Of a stretch of 64,000 nucleotides of DNA, positions 53,413-64,000 are shown piece by piece; positions within the stretch are counted from its first letter, which is position 1, and each line of letters begins with the position of its first letter. The translations under genes were made by a program, and so were the position numbers. The DNA is taken from assembly GCA_946997535.1 (NCBI GenBank), contig CAMPVQ010000001.1, forward strand, positions 1 through 64,000. Reading direction: 5' to 3'. The notes below the pieces were generated by a model. That model did no database searches. It was not told where the DNA came from and saw only the letters and a list, made by a program, of their open reading frames with translations. This stretch comes from an uncultured Candidatus Saccharibacteria bacterium (GTDB lineage: Bacteria; Patescibacteriota; Saccharimonadia; Saccharimonadales; Saccharimonadaceae).

Positions 53413-54060
53413 CTAAATTTCTCCCTTCTGCTCTAGACGTCGATAGCCTAGTCGCATTAACTTAGCGATATCTTTATAGGCAATAATCTTCACCGCAGCA
53501 TCATACGAGAACCAACGAATTCCGCTCATCCAATCCTCTTTTTTAATGTCGTTAGTATCGCCCAACGCCTTAAACAGATAGATTTGCGTGCTCATTAGCA
53601 CTAGTACATTGTCGCGACGATAGCGAAAATGAATTTTCCCTAACCAGCAAACTGGCTCTAACTGATGCACACCGGCCTCCTCGCCAATTTCGCGGATAGC
53701 CGTCTCTTGCGCAGTTTCACCTGCTTCAATATGACCCTTGGGGATTGTCCAACGCTCAAATCGGTCAGCTACCAACAATATTTCTAGCCCAGTAGGGCCA
53801 AAACGATAAATCACACCGCCAGCCGTAGCCTCACGAGATATCTCACTAATCGCTGGTCGATGCCGTTCATAGACAGCTCGTTTTAAGGACTCACTCGGCG
53901 TATCATCACGCGGCAGCAATGGCCTTACTGGCACAACGGCTGGCTTAGATTTTGCTTGCTGCTTCTTAGACGCCATAATATGCGCCCGCACAGTAGCTAA
54001 TTGTTCAATTCTAAGCTGATGCTGTCTTCGAATCTTGTTCTTGTTGCTCGCCTTGCTCAT
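53413..54060 (-). CDS. NUDIX hydrolase
   Basis: 215 aa. Basic N-terminus (residues 1-45), then a NUDIX domain with the complete box GHIEAGETAQETAIREIGEEAGV (split here only by notation; G-x5-E-x7-REUXEEXGU satisfied), near residues 105-127. AGGVIYRFGPTGLEILLVADRFERWTIPKGH precedes it. Substrate unknown; could be a diadenosine polyphosphate or oxidised nucleotide hydrolase. Overlaps nusB by 50 nt. Confidence 0.9.
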   Translation of the reverse strand: MSKASNKNKIRRQHQLRIEQLATVRAHIMASKKQQAKSKPAVVPVRPLLPRDDTPSESLKRAVYERHRPAISEISREATAGGVIYRFGPTGLEILLVADRFERWTIPKGHIEAGETAQETAIREIGEEAGVHQLEPVCWLGKIHFRYRRDNVLVLMSTQIYLFKALGDTNDIKKEDWMSGIRWFSYDAAVKIIAYKDIAKLMRLGYRRLEQKGEI

Positions 54061-54499
54061 TTACATGTCCTTCGTTCATGTGGCGCCAGATTGTACCTAA
54101 TACGCCATTAACAAAGCGAGAAGAGTTTTCCGCACCAAACGACTTGGCTAGCTCAATTGCCTCATTGATTGCAACTTTTGGCGGAATCTTACCATTAAAT
54201 TCACTAAGCTCAAACACCGCCATACGTAAGACGTCACGATCTACAATCGCAATTTGATTCAATGGCCAATCTGGTGCGACCGGTGCAATGATAGCATCAA
54301 GCTGACGCCCAGCTTTATTAACGCCCATCACTAGCTGTCTCACAAATTCCTTATCATCAACACGATCTTCGTAACGCTTAAGATTGCGCGTCAAAATCTC
54401 ATCAATCTTCGCCGTTTCATCACCTAAGCGTTCACGAAAATCATATTCATACAATGTCTGTAGTGCGATAATCCTACCTAAATGCCGATTACTTGCCAT
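54011..54499 (-). CDS. nusB: Transcription antitermination factor NusB
   Basis: 162 aa. NRHLGRIIALQTLYEYDFRE, IAPVAPDWPLNQIAIVDRDVLRMAVFEL, KVAINEAIELAKSFGAENSSRFVNGVLGTI: canonical NusB. It supports rRNA antitermination with NusE. GGGGAG precedes the ATG. First of nusB-nudix-rnc. Confidence 0.95.
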   Translation of the reverse strand: MASNRHLGRIIALQTLYEYDFRERLGDETAKIDEILTRNLKRYEDRVDDKEFVRQLVMGVNKAGRQLDAIIAPVAPDWPLNQIAIVDRDVLRMAVFELSEFNGKIPPKVAINEAIELAKSFGAENSSRFVNGVLGTIWRHMNEGHVNEQGEQQEQDSKTASA

Positions 54500-54549
54500 G
54501 GAAACTCCCCTCGTTTGTTTTAATGTTTAGTCCAAATATTGTCTATTAA

Positions 54550-54693
54550 TTAATGCTTGCTACCAGTGTCATGTTTGGTAGTATAAGCCTTTACTGGTGA
54601 CTTTGCGTTCACGGCACGCGCTAGCTTTAATACTAGCTGGCTACGACGATTACCAGTACGACGTGGACTTGTTTGCTTCTTTGGTTTACCCAT
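54550..54693 (-). CDS. rpmF: 50S ribosomal protein L32
   Basis: 47 aa, too short for usual ORF cut-offs. The N-terminus MGKPKKQTSPRRTGNRRSQ and the basic body match bL32 (MAVPKxKTSxSRRxxRRSH pattern). The zinc-binding cysteines found in some L32 proteins are absent and the C-terminus (YTTKHDTGSKH) is divergent. AAGGAG about 10 nt before the ATG. It lies just upstream of nusB, with a short gap. Confidence 0.85.
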   Translation of the reverse strand: MGKPKKQTSPRRTGNRRSQLVLKLARAVNAKSPVKAYTTKHDTGSKH

Positions 54694-54768
54694 TTAAATT
54701 ATTCTCCTTCTTTAATTACACTTACTACCATAGTAACACTTTTGGGTTATAAACGCAAATCTTTACGC

Positions 54769-54797
54769 TTGACATATATAAGCGTTTATGTTAATAT
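54769..54797 (+). promoter_or_regulatory. Consensus promoter of the LysM gene, leaderless
   Basis: TTGACA (54769-54774), 17-nt spacer, TAATAT (54792-54797); ATG at 54804 is 6 nt further on. It is one of the best -35/-10 pairs in the window and leaves no room for a leader. Confidence 0.75.
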
Positions 54798-54803
54798 ATA
54801 GGT

Positions 54804-55283
54804 ATGATTAGCGAATATAGTCATCAAAACAAAAACCACAATACAGCAATCGAATCTGATCAACAATATTATCGAAGGAATGCTATTGGTACACTAGCTA
54901 CAGTTGTTGCGATATGCGGGCTAAGTACTGTGATTGGCGGTTTGACACATCACGACGCACCACTTCCAAAAGAACCAACCCCTACTAAAGAAAGGGTCTT
55001 ATCTTATAAGGAGCTCGGCGCAAACCATACCATAGAATACACTGTACGCTACGGCGACACATTGTCCGAACTGGCAGACGATTTGCAGCATGACAATGTC
55101 AATTTGCAGGACAATAGTAATTCCCAAATTGTAGGCTCAATTATCAAGGCTAACAATCTAGACGGCTTCGTTGTTGATACTAAAATAAAATTGCCGGACG
55201 ACGATGGCATCAACGACCCGCAGTCATATGTCAATAATCACGTGCTGCCGACCGACATTAGATTGCAGAACAGCGACAAATAA
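54804..55283 (+). CDS. Membrane-anchored LysM-domain protein
   Basis: 159 aa. N-terminal cytoplasmic segment, one transmembrane helix (residues about 32-54), then an outside LysM domain (EYTVRYGDTLSELADDL...SIIKANNLDGFVVDTKIKLP), which binds peptidoglycan glycan strands. The TM topology suggests it tethers the membrane to the wall. Single gene with a strong promoter. Confidence 0.85.
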   Translation: MISEYSHQNKNHNTAIESDQQYYRRNAIGTLATVVAICGLSTVIGGLTHHDAPLPKEPTPTKERVLSYKELGANHTIEYTVRYGDTLSELADDLQHDNVNLQDNSNSQIVGSIIKANNLDGFVVDTKIKLPDDDGINDPQSYVNNHVLPTDIRLQNSDK

Positions 55284-55296
55284 AATTACCATACTA

Positions 55297-55348
55297 AAAT
55301 AGCCAAAACTACGAGTAGTGTCTATAACATCCCGTACTTTGGCTATTT
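55297..55348. terminator. Long-loop terminator between LysM gene and leuS
   Basis: AAATAGCCAAA (55297-55307) pairs perfectly with TTTGGCTATTT (55338-55348). The 30-nt loop contains a smaller hairpin ACTAC/GTAGT. Convergent genes share it. Confidence 0.7.
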
Positions 55349-55355
55349 AAATTAG

Positions 55356-57797
55356 CTATTTTTTAACTACAATATTGACAATCTTGCCTGGCACATAGAT
55401 TATTTTTGCTGGCTCTTGTTCGCCAACAAACCGTACTACATTTTCGATTGATCGCGCCGCCACCTCAACTTGTTCCTTGGTTGCAGTCTTGTCGATAGTT
55501 AAATCACCACGTAGCTTGCCATTAACCTGAACCGCGATATGCATTGTGTCATCTGCAAGATATTTTTCATCCCAACGCGGCCAATCCATCTGCTCAAGGC
55601 GCGCCTTGTCACCATATAGTTCAGTTAGCATTTCACTAGCTACATGAGGTGCAAACGGCGATAGTAATTGGCACAAAACTGTCAAGGAATCCAACCAGTA
55701 TTGGTCATCAAACCCGTTATCACGCAATTTACTTAAACCATTTAAGTACTCCATAATGGCTGCCACGGCCGTGTTAAATTGCGCATTTGTAATATCTTCC
55801 GTAACTTTCTTAGCGGCTGCATGGCGCAAACGCAATACTTCAAATGCATTTTTATCGTTTAAGGTAGCTTTATCAGCACCAACGTACTCTTGCACTAAAT
55901 TCCAAACACGATTGATAAATCGGTATACTCCACCAATTGAAGTAGTACTCCAGGCAGCGTCCAAATTGTATGGCCCAATAAACATCTCATATGTACGCAA
56001 TGTATCGGCACCATATCCACTATCAATAACATCAAGTGGGTCAATTACATTCCCCTTACTCTTACTCATCTTGCAGCCATCCGGCGCATTAATGTACCCA
56101 TTGTAGAGCAATCGCTTAACCGGCTCACGGAAGTTAACCCAACCCTGATCGGCAAAGAACTTGGTCCAGAAGCGAACATACAAAAGATGCGCCACGGCAT
56201 GGTCGCCACCGACATAAAAGTCTAGCGGACACCAATAATTCACCTTATCTGGCGACCAAGCCTGAGTATCATTATTGGCATCACAATAACGCAATAAATA
56301 CCAAGACGAACAGGCGTAGCCATCCATTGTGTCAGTTTCACGCTTAGCTGGCGCACCGCACTGCGGACAAACCGTATTAACCCATGCAGCTTCATTAGCA
56401 AGTGGCGACTGACCATCACCACTTGGTGCAATACTATCTACCTCTGGTAATAATACAGGTAGATCTTTCTCTGGCACCGCAACATCACCACAATCCGGAC
56501 AATGAATAATTGGAATCGGACAGCCCCAATAACGCTGACGTGAAATCAACCAGTCACGCATTTTATACGTGGTCTTACTGTGCCCCAAGCCATTTTGTTC
56601 AAGCCAAGCCACAATTTCTTCACGCGCTTCAGAAGTTACTCTGCCATCAAAATCACCACTATTAATTAAAGTACCCTCTCCAGAGTAACATTCATCTGGA
56701 TTTACATCAGCACTATCTACTACTTGGCGAATTGGCAAACTAAACTTTTCGGCAAACTCATGATCACGATCGTCATGCGCTGGCACTGCCATTACAGCAC
56801 CAGTGCCGTAACCCGACAAAACATAATCTGCAACCCAAATTGGTACGCGTTCACCAGTCGCAGGGTTGATGGCATAAGCACCAGTAAACACGCCAGTTTT
56901 TTCTTTATTCTCCTGGCGCTCGATTTCGCTCTTTTTAAGTGCAGATTTAACATACTCTTTAACTTGCTCGCGCTGACTATTAGTCACAATCTGGTCAACC
57001 AGTTCGTTTTCAGGTGCTAGTACCACGAAAGTCGCACCGAATAATGTATCTGGTCGTGTAGTAAATACAGTAATTTTATTATCACTGCCATCAATCTTAA
57101 ACTCGACTTCAGCACCTTTACTACGGCCAATCCAATTGTGCTGCATGCGCTTAATTTTTTCTGGCCAATCGATATCATCTAAGCCATCCAATAGCTCGTC
57201 AGCATACGCTGTAATCTTAAAGAACCACTGGCTCATCTTCTTTTTCTCTACTTCGTGATGACAGCGCCAACATTTACCGCCTTCTACCTGTTCGTTAGCC
57301 AGCACAGTCTTATCTACTGGGCACCACCACTGATAACTCTCCGACTGATACGCCAAACCGTGCTTAAATAATTGCGTAAACACCCATTGCGTCCAATGGT
57401 AATACTTTGGGTCTGATGTATTAATTTCACGCGTCCAGTCGACCGCCATACCAAGCCGGTGGTATTGCTTTTTAAAATTAGCAATATTAGTGGCCGTCAC
57501 ATCCTTCGGCGAAACATGCATTTTCAAAGCATAGTTTTCTGCCGGCAAGCCAAATGTATCCCAACCAATTGGACGCAGCACATTAAATCCCTGCTGACGA
57601 TAGAACCGAGCAAGCACATCAACAATCGTAAAATTACGTACGTGCCCCACATGCAAACCGGCGCCTGAAGGATATGGGAACATTTCCGCCACATACAGCT
57701 TATTCTTATCACTGTTATCAACAGCGGCAAATGGCTTTTCCTTAAGCCAAATATCCTGCCACTTAGCTTCAATCTTTACCGGTTCGTATCGTTTCAT
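55356..57797 (-). CDS. leuS: Leucyl-tRNA synthetase
   Basis: 813 aa, full length. Class I: HIGH-type PYPSGAGLHVGHVRNF, zinc domain, CP1 editing domain (TTRPDTLFGATFVVLAPE), KMSKSKGNV, anticodon domain and C-terminal VQVNGKLRGDLTI. TAAAAT (57804-57809, extended by TGC) lies 6 nt before the ATG: leaderless. Confidence 0.98.
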   Translation of the reverse strand: MKRYEPVKIEAKWQDIWLKEKPFAAVDNSDKNKLYVAEMFPYPSGAGLHVGHVRNFTIVDVLARFYRQQGFNVLRPIGWDTFGLPAENYALKMHVSPKDVTATNIANFKKQYHRLGMAVDWTREINTSDPKYYHWTQWVFTQLFKHGLAYQSESYQWWCPVDKTVLANEQVEGGKCWRCHHEVEKKKMSQWFFKITAYADELLDGLDDIDWPEKIKRMQHNWIGRSKGAEVEFKIDGSDNKITVFTTRPDTLFGATFVVLAPENELVDQIVTNSQREQVKEYVKSALKKSEIERQENKEKTGVFTGAYAINPATGERVPIWVADYVLSGYGTGAVMAVPAHDDRDHEFAEKFSLPIRQVVDSADVNPDECYSGEGTLINSGDFDGRVTSEAREEIVAWLEQNGLGHSKTTYKMRDWLISRQRYWGCPIPIIHCPDCGDVAVPEKDLPVLLPEVDSIAPSGDGQSPLANEAAWVNTVCPQCGAPAKRETDTMDGYACSSWYLLRYCDANNDTQAWSPDKVNYWCPLDFYVGGDHAVAHLLYVRFWTKFFADQGWVNFREPVKRLLYNGYINAPDGCKMSKSKGNVIDPLDVIDSGYGADTLRTYEMFIGPYNLDAAWSTTSIGGVYRFINRVWNLVQEYVGADKATLNDKNAFEVLRLRHAAAKKVTEDITNAQFNTAVAAIMEYLNGLSKLRDNGFDDQYWLDSLTVLCQLLSPFAPHVASEMLTELYGDKARLEQMDWPRWDEKYLADDTMHIAVQVNGKLRGDLTIDKTATKEQVEVAARSIENVVRFVGEQEPAKIIYVPGKIVNIVVKK

Positions 57798-57821
57798 GAT
57801 ACTATTTTAGCACACTGACAA

Positions 57822-59120
57822 CTATTCATTGCCATTGTACGTAACATTGCGAATGTGTTCAAACCAAAGGCGCTTCTTATACATCCAGTCATCATCTTGG
57901 CGCACCAATTTGGTCGAATCAGCCGGATCGTCTAATAACATTTTTGTCGTCTCCTCTGTAAAAATACCATTCTGCGACCCTTTAATTAATATAGCAGCAT
58001 GAGGTTCCATATGCTGACTTACAAATGTACCAGCCATAATTGCTCCAGGGAACTTAAATACCTGACAACCGCGCTTCTGCGCTGCCGGTGCTAAATAGCG
58101 CGCTGCTTCATCGCCAACCGTAATAACCATATCTAATTTTTTCGGATCACAAGCCATACCTACTTGACTGTGCGCCATTGGCGACATATTGCCAAGTTCA
58201 TTCATCGAGCCAAGTACTGCTATACGCTGCGGTGCCTCAATCTGATATAACGTATTCAAAGCAGCTATAGCTGCAATTGGAGATGAATTATATGTATCAT
58301 CAAGCAATATCGTATCCTTACGGCCATGAAGTGGATTCATCCTACCAGACACGGGAACCAAATTACTTAGTCCAGCCTGAATTTCATCATGTGTCATATT
58401 AAGCTGCATTGCAACCGCAGCGGCGGCAACGGCAGCGCCCATATTATACTCACCAACATATTTAACATTAGCTGCCACGCCACTAATGTCTACATCATAC
58501 CCAGACAGAGGGTTGCCGCTAATTTTACGAAAATGATATTGCCCTTCATTAACACCATAAGTTAAAATATTTGGATTTTGCGTCAATTGCCAATAATCAT
58601 GCGATACAGCGTCTTGATTAATCAATACTGACTTAGAAAATTTTCCAACCGATAATTCTTCGCGCGCTACATCATTCAACCCACCGGGGAAATTCTCCAT
58701 ATGCTCTTCAGCTACAGCTGTCACCACGGCAATATCTGCATGTAAATAATTACCAAACGCCGCAATATCGCCCGGCTTATCTGTTGCTAGTTCTTGGACG
58801 ATTACGTCAATAGTAGATTTTGCCTTAATTACATTGCGCATAGCCTTAAACACGCGCATCCAAGCCGTAACGGTCTTTAGTTCTGCTGGCTTTGGATATT
58901 TTACGCCTAATAAAGTCGTCGGCACTGACATTTCACTATTTAAATTCGTCGGCTCCATACGAACTTTAAATCGCTGTGCCAACACTGTAGCAATTGCGTT
59001 CTTAGTAGTTGTCTTTCCCACTGCGCCAACCACTACAACCAATATTGGATGATGCCGCTTAAAATATTTCACTACATATTTCTCAAGACGACGCCTGACA
59101 TACTGCTTAAAATCAAACAT
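57822..59120 (-). CDS. murF: Mur ligase family protein, MurF-like, short N-terminus
   Basis: 432 aa. P-loop VVVGAVGKTTTKNAIA begins at residue about 28; in standard MurF it lies near 110, so the N-terminal UDP-substrate domain is missing and is replaced by a basic amphipathic stretch (YVRRRLEKYVVKYFKRHH). Central domain TAVAEEHMENFPGGLNDV and C-terminal LLDDTYNSSPIAAIAAL, LGSMNELG match MurF (D-Ala-D-Ala adding). This short form is, from memory, common in CPR genomes. TATAAT (59127-59132, extended by TGG) is 6 nt before the ATG: leaderless. Confidence 0.85.
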   Translation of the reverse strand: MFDFKQYVRRRLEKYVVKYFKRHHPILVVVVGAVGKTTTKNAIATVLAQRFKVRMEPTNLNSEMSVPTTLLGVKYPKPAELKTVTAWMRVFKAMRNVIKAKSTIDVIVQELATDKPGDIAAFGNYLHADIAVVTAVAEEHMENFPGGLNDVAREELSVGKFSKSVLINQDAVSHDYWQLTQNPNILTYGVNEGQYHFRKISGNPLSGYDVDISGVAANVKYVGEYNMGAAVAAAAVAMQLNMTHDEIQAGLSNLVPVSGRMNPLHGRKDTILLDDTYNSSPIAAIAALNTLYQIEAPQRIAVLGSMNELGNMSPMAHSQVGMACDPKKLDMVITVGDEAARYLAPAAQKRGCQVFKFPGAIMAGTFVSQHMEPHAAILIKGSQNGIFTEETTKMLLDDPADSTKLVRQDDDWMYKKRLWFEHIRNVTYNGNE

Positions 59121-59127
59121 AACCTTA

Positions 59128-61497
59128 TTATACCACGACGCGCTTTGACCTAGTCAACCACGCTATTACAGATATCATATAGACACCAACAAATAAACCG
59201 ATACATAATGGAATAACCAGATCACAGCTAAATTTATACTGCAAAACATCATTTAGCCGCGGCAATAATAGTACGAGCGCAAATAGCCCAGCACACATAG
59301 CAATCAAACCAGCCTTCCATAACTTCATTGGCTGAGCCAGAATAATCAACACTAGTACTCCAAGTCCCATCATCACAATCGAAACCGCCGTACTAAAATA
59401 GTCTACGTCTAACGCTGGATACGCCCTAGCTAACTTATAAGTTAGCACCATAGCTATTGCGCTAACTACGCCCACTGGAATAGCAAATTTCAAGACACGC
59501 TTCATAAACCCTTTAATGTATACCTTATTATTTGGCGCTAAGGCCAAGAAAAACGCCGGCATACCAATACTTAAAACAGAAATTACTGTCATATGTTTTG
59601 GCATTAATGGGTACGGCTCGCGCAAAAATGTAAACAACAACGCTAATACCAAAGAATACACATTCTTAATAATAAATAAATTAGCTACCCGCTCAATATT
59701 AGCAATCACGCGACGCCCCTCAGACAACACTAGTGGCAAATGAGCAAAATCACTATCAAGCAGCACCAACTCCGCTACTGCCTTAGTCGCCGTAGCGCCA
59801 CTATTCATTGCCACCCCCAGATCAGCTTGCTTTAAAGCTAACGCATCGTTAACACCATCACCAGTCATAGCTACTACTTGACCAGAATCTTGCAAAGCGC
59901 AACAAATCTGCCGCTTTTGCTCTGGCTGCACACGTCCAAATACATTATATTGCTTAATTAGCTTCATAAATTCTTCACGTTGGATATCGCCCATATCTGG
60001 GTCTGGCAATCTTCTGGCATCGAATGTCTTGGCGTCTAGACCAACTGATTTCGCTACAGCGCCAACTGTCACTGGCGAATCACCAGATATTACTTTAATA
60101 TCAACACCCTGACTTGCAAAATAGTTTAATGTCTTCTTGGCACTCGGCCGAATTTGTTCACTTAGCACCACCAATGCTAACGGTTTAATGCGCCTAAAAT
60201 TAACCCCTGCTGCACGTGGAATCAAGTCACTCTTCACCAACGCCAACACACGTTTACCTTCAGCCGCCACTTCTTGCGCCCGCTTTAACACATCCGGATA
60301 CTCCGCCAGTACAATTTCTGGAGCACCCATTATATAGTTAATTTTATCAATTTGCATAGCACTCCATTTACGCGCACTACTAAACGCCACCTCGTATGTA
60401 AATTCAGCTGGCTTAATCCTCAGCCCCGCTACTAATGCATCATTCGTCGGCGAGCTGGCGCGACTAGCAATAGTCTTTATAACGCGCTTCACCGTATCAG
60501 CATCTGCTTTAGTAATTAATTCAATATCCGTCAATTTCATAGCGCCCATCGTAATAGTACCTGTTTTATCTAGTAATATCGTATTAACTCTAGCTAGAGT
60601 TTCAACTGCTGGCATCTGCTGGACAAGAGCGCGATTGCGCACCAGCTTAACAGCCGCAAGCATAAATGCTGTACTAGTCAATAGCACCAGCCCCTCAGGA
60701 ATCATACCAACAATCGGTGTAATAATCCGCATTACGCCATCACCAGATATACTATCTAGCACTGCTCTAATACTAGAATGATCAATCGTTAAATCTCGAC
60801 GAATAAATATTCCTACAATCAAAATTGGCACTACCGCCACCAAACTCCAAGAAATCCATTTTAAAAGTTGGTTCGTACTATCGACTATTTCTGATTTTGC
60901 CGTCTTATACTGACGCGCGTTGCGCGTCAAATTAGCCGAGTAAGATTCTTGACCTACCTTAGTTGCCTTAATGTAGCCAGAACCGGCTACCACCATCGAA
61001 CCTGACATAACCTTTGACTTAGCATTTTTTACTACTGGGTCAGATTCGCCAGTTAACAAACTTTCATTAATCTCTAAATCACTAGAAGATAATACTACAC
61101 CATCTACCGGTACCTGGTCGCCTAAACTTAATTTAATTACATCATCAACCACAATGTCACTCGACGCTATGACTTGTTCATTGCCATCGCGAACCACTAT
61201 GGATTGCGGCTTTACTAGAATTGCCGCTTTATCTAAAATCTTTTTGGCACGCCACTCTTGAGCTACCCCGATCACGGCATTTACAATTAGTACACAAAAA
61301 AATAACGCATTAACAATACCACCACCAGCCAACAGCACTACAATCGCTAACGCAGTAATTAAAAAATTAAACCGCGTAAAAATATTAGCCTTGATGATGT
61401 CACCTAAAGACCGTGATGAACACTGGTCGACGACGTTACTCCGGCCAGACTCCATACGTGACTTAACTTCAGCAGCGCTTAATCCCTTATAATCCAT
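59128..61497 (-). CDS. P-type cation ATPase, CtpE-like (P2-type)
   Basis: 789 aa with about ten membrane helices. TGES in ESLLTGESDPVV, phosphorylation site LLDKTGTITMG, hinge MTGDGVNDALALKQADLGVAM followed by SEGRRVIANIERVANLF, a stretch close to mycobacterial CtpE, for which calcium transport has been reported. Ion specificity here is inference. It is 7 nt upstream of the Mur ligase gene, which has its own promoter. Confidence 0.9.
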   Translation of the reverse strand: MDYKGLSAAEVKSRMESGRSNVVDQCSSRSLGDIIKANIFTRFNFLITALAIVVLLAGGGIVNALFFCVLIVNAVIGVAQEWRAKKILDKAAILVKPQSIVVRDGNEQVIASSDIVVDDVIKLSLGDQVPVDGVVLSSSDLEINESLLTGESDPVVKNAKSKVMSGSMVVAGSGYIKATKVGQESYSANLTRNARQYKTAKSEIVDSTNQLLKWISWSLVAVVPILIVGIFIRRDLTIDHSSIRAVLDSISGDGVMRIITPIVGMIPEGLVLLTSTAFMLAAVKLVRNRALVQQMPAVETLARVNTILLDKTGTITMGAMKLTDIELITKADADTVKRVIKTIASRASSPTNDALVAGLRIKPAEFTYEVAFSSARKWSAMQIDKINYIMGAPEIVLAEYPDVLKRAQEVAAEGKRVLALVKSDLIPRAAGVNFRRIKPLALVVLSEQIRPSAKKTLNYFASQGVDIKVISGDSPVTVGAVAKSVGLDAKTFDARRLPDPDMGDIQREEFMKLIKQYNVFGRVQPEQKRQICCALQDSGQVVAMTGDGVNDALALKQADLGVAMNSGATATKAVAELVLLDSDFAHLPLVLSEGRRVIANIERVANLFIIKNVYSLVLALLFTFLREPYPLMPKHMTVISVLSIGMPAFFLALAPNNKVYIKGFMKRVLKFAIPVGVVSAIAMVLTYKLARAYPALDVDYFSTAVSIVMMGLGVLVLIILAQPMKLWKAGLIAMCAGLFALVLLLPRLNDVLQYKFSCDLVIPLCIGLFVGVYMISVIAWLTRSKRVVV

Positions 61498-61543
61498 ACC
61501 TTATAGATAATATTATACTATCAATACGCTTATCTTACAAAAT

Positions 61544-61563
61544 GCCCTCCAAATGGAGGGCAA
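61544..61563 (-). terminator. Terminator after tRNA-Ala
   Basis: GCCCTCC, loop ATTT (minus strand), GGAGGGC followed by ATTTTG. Confidence 0.9.
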
Positions 61564-61569
61564 TAATTT

Positions 61570-61646
61570 TGGTGGAGTAGATCGGACTTGAACCGACCAC
61601 CTCAGCAATGCGAATGCTGCGCTCTAGCCAGATGAGCTACTACCCC
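61570..61646 (-). tRNA. trnA: tRNA-Ala (anticodon CGC)
   Basis: 77 nt including encoded CCA. Acceptor GGGGTAG/CTACTCC contains the G3-U70 pair that identifies alanine tRNAs. Anticodon stem CAGCA/TGCTG with loop TTCGCAT (CGC), T-loop TTCAAGT. TATAAT at 61656-61661 (extended by TGG) sets a start about 3 nt before the mature 5' end. Confidence 0.96.
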
Positions 61647-61681
61647 GTCGCAATTATTATACCACAACCATTGCTAAATTA

Positions 61682-61797
61682 TAAAAAATAAACCCACGCA
61701 GTTTACGTGGGTTTATAGCTGTTGCGTGCCCACCCAGGGGCTTTTACGTTTTTGTTTCTTGCGTTCAGACGAATTGCCCCGTCCTTACGCACCAGCT
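61682..61797 (-). ncRNA. Candidate structured RNA, about 116 nt
   Basis: Minus strand, between ligA and tRNA-Ala. TATAAT at 61803-61808; predicted start 61796-61797. Three nested helices: AGCTG/CAGCT, TGCGT/ACGCA, GGGGC/GCCCC, enclosing a 34-nt A-rich loop (61740-61773 region). Then the terminator at 61690-61714. An alternative is a 33-codon ORF starting with an ATG at the edge of the -10 box (61804), stop at about 61703 in the terminator stem; that start would not be transcribed from this promoter. No SRP, tmRNA or RNase P motif found. Confidence 0.5.
61690..61714 (-). terminator. Terminator of the 61.7-kb RNA
   Basis: AAACCCACG, 7-nt loop, CGTGGGTTT, then ATTTTTT on the minus strand: one of the strongest in the window. 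Confidence 0.9.
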
Positions 61798-61836
61798 CTA
61801 CCATTATATTAGCACAAGCCTAATAATTTACCAAGT

Positions 61837-64000
<2,164 letters not shown>

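Noticed and set aside
61703..61806. 33-codon ORF overlapping the 61.7-kb RNA
   Set aside because: Its ATG overlaps the -10 box, so it would lie outside the predicted transcript, and no Shine-Dalgarno is present. Kept only as an alternative in the RNA entry.

Overview
The window looks like a compact, streamlined bacterial chromosome of the Candidate Phyla Radiation, most likely Candidatus Saccharibacteria (TM7). This is inference from gene content and style: very tight packing, short intergenic gaps, a CPR-type Mur ligase lacking the N-terminal UDP-substrate domain, a signal-peptide RCC1/TIG surface protein, split transketolase, GatCAB amidotransferase, and no amino-acid or cofactor biosynthesis. 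The standard code fits, with TGA used as a stop (for example the 46054 response regulator), so it is not a UGA-recoding lineage. I see no phage, insertion sequence, CRISPR array or rRNA operon.

Layout. 1-375: two tandem units of a short hairpin RNA, with a consensus promoter visible between them. 376-8.4 kb (minus): YtxH and membrane protein, galU, the gatC-gatA-TM protein-gatB operon, a membrane protein, uvrB. 8.4-14.4 kb (minus): central carbon block gap / rpiB-rpe-tktN-tktC-fba-pfkB. 14.4-16.3 kb: a secreted RCC1/TIG protein interrupted by an in-frame stop. 16.4-20.3 kb: rel, ppa, a coiled-coil protein, a PLD-like protein. 20.4-25.4 kb: FKBP, pheST, small membrane proteins. 25.5-32.3 kb: a variant aquaporin, rmuC, NnrD-like, xth, smpB, two GT4 glycosyltransferases. 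32.3-36.4 kb: glutaredoxin/thioredoxin reductase, a GH13 enzyme, SGNH hydrolase, tRNA-Gln. 36.4-41.7 kb: ABC-F, HdeD-like, uppP, copper-type ATPase. 41.7-45.3 kb: a candidate sRNA, trmD, khpA, rpsP, a 500-bp non-coding stretch holding a candidate structured RNA, glyS. 45.4-54.7 kb: recO with a degenerate two-component pair, xseAB, a flippase-like protein, a tRNA methyltransferase, rpmA, a response regulator, rnc, nudix, nusB, rpmF. 54.8-64 kb: LysM protein, leuS, Mur ligase, CtpE-like ATPase, tRNA-Ala, a further candidate RNA, ligA and a partial gene.

Two themes stand out. First, genes that head their own transcript very often lack a Shine-Dalgarno sequence and instead carry an (often extended) -10 box exactly 6-7 nt before the start codon, so their mRNAs should be leaderless. 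Genes inside operons have strong AGGAGG sites, frequently overlapping the upstream stop codon. Second, there are four unassigned promoter-to-terminator units that look like small structured RNAs (left edge, 41.8 kb, 43.7 kb, 61.7 kb). The left-edge tandem hairpin units are the best candidate for something undescribed.

Several familiar proteins carry losses of hallmark residues: Cu-ATPase without the His-Pro motif, aquaporin without the second-NPA arginine, ligase without its zinc cysteines, histidine kinase without its histidine, and NnrD-like without GTGD.
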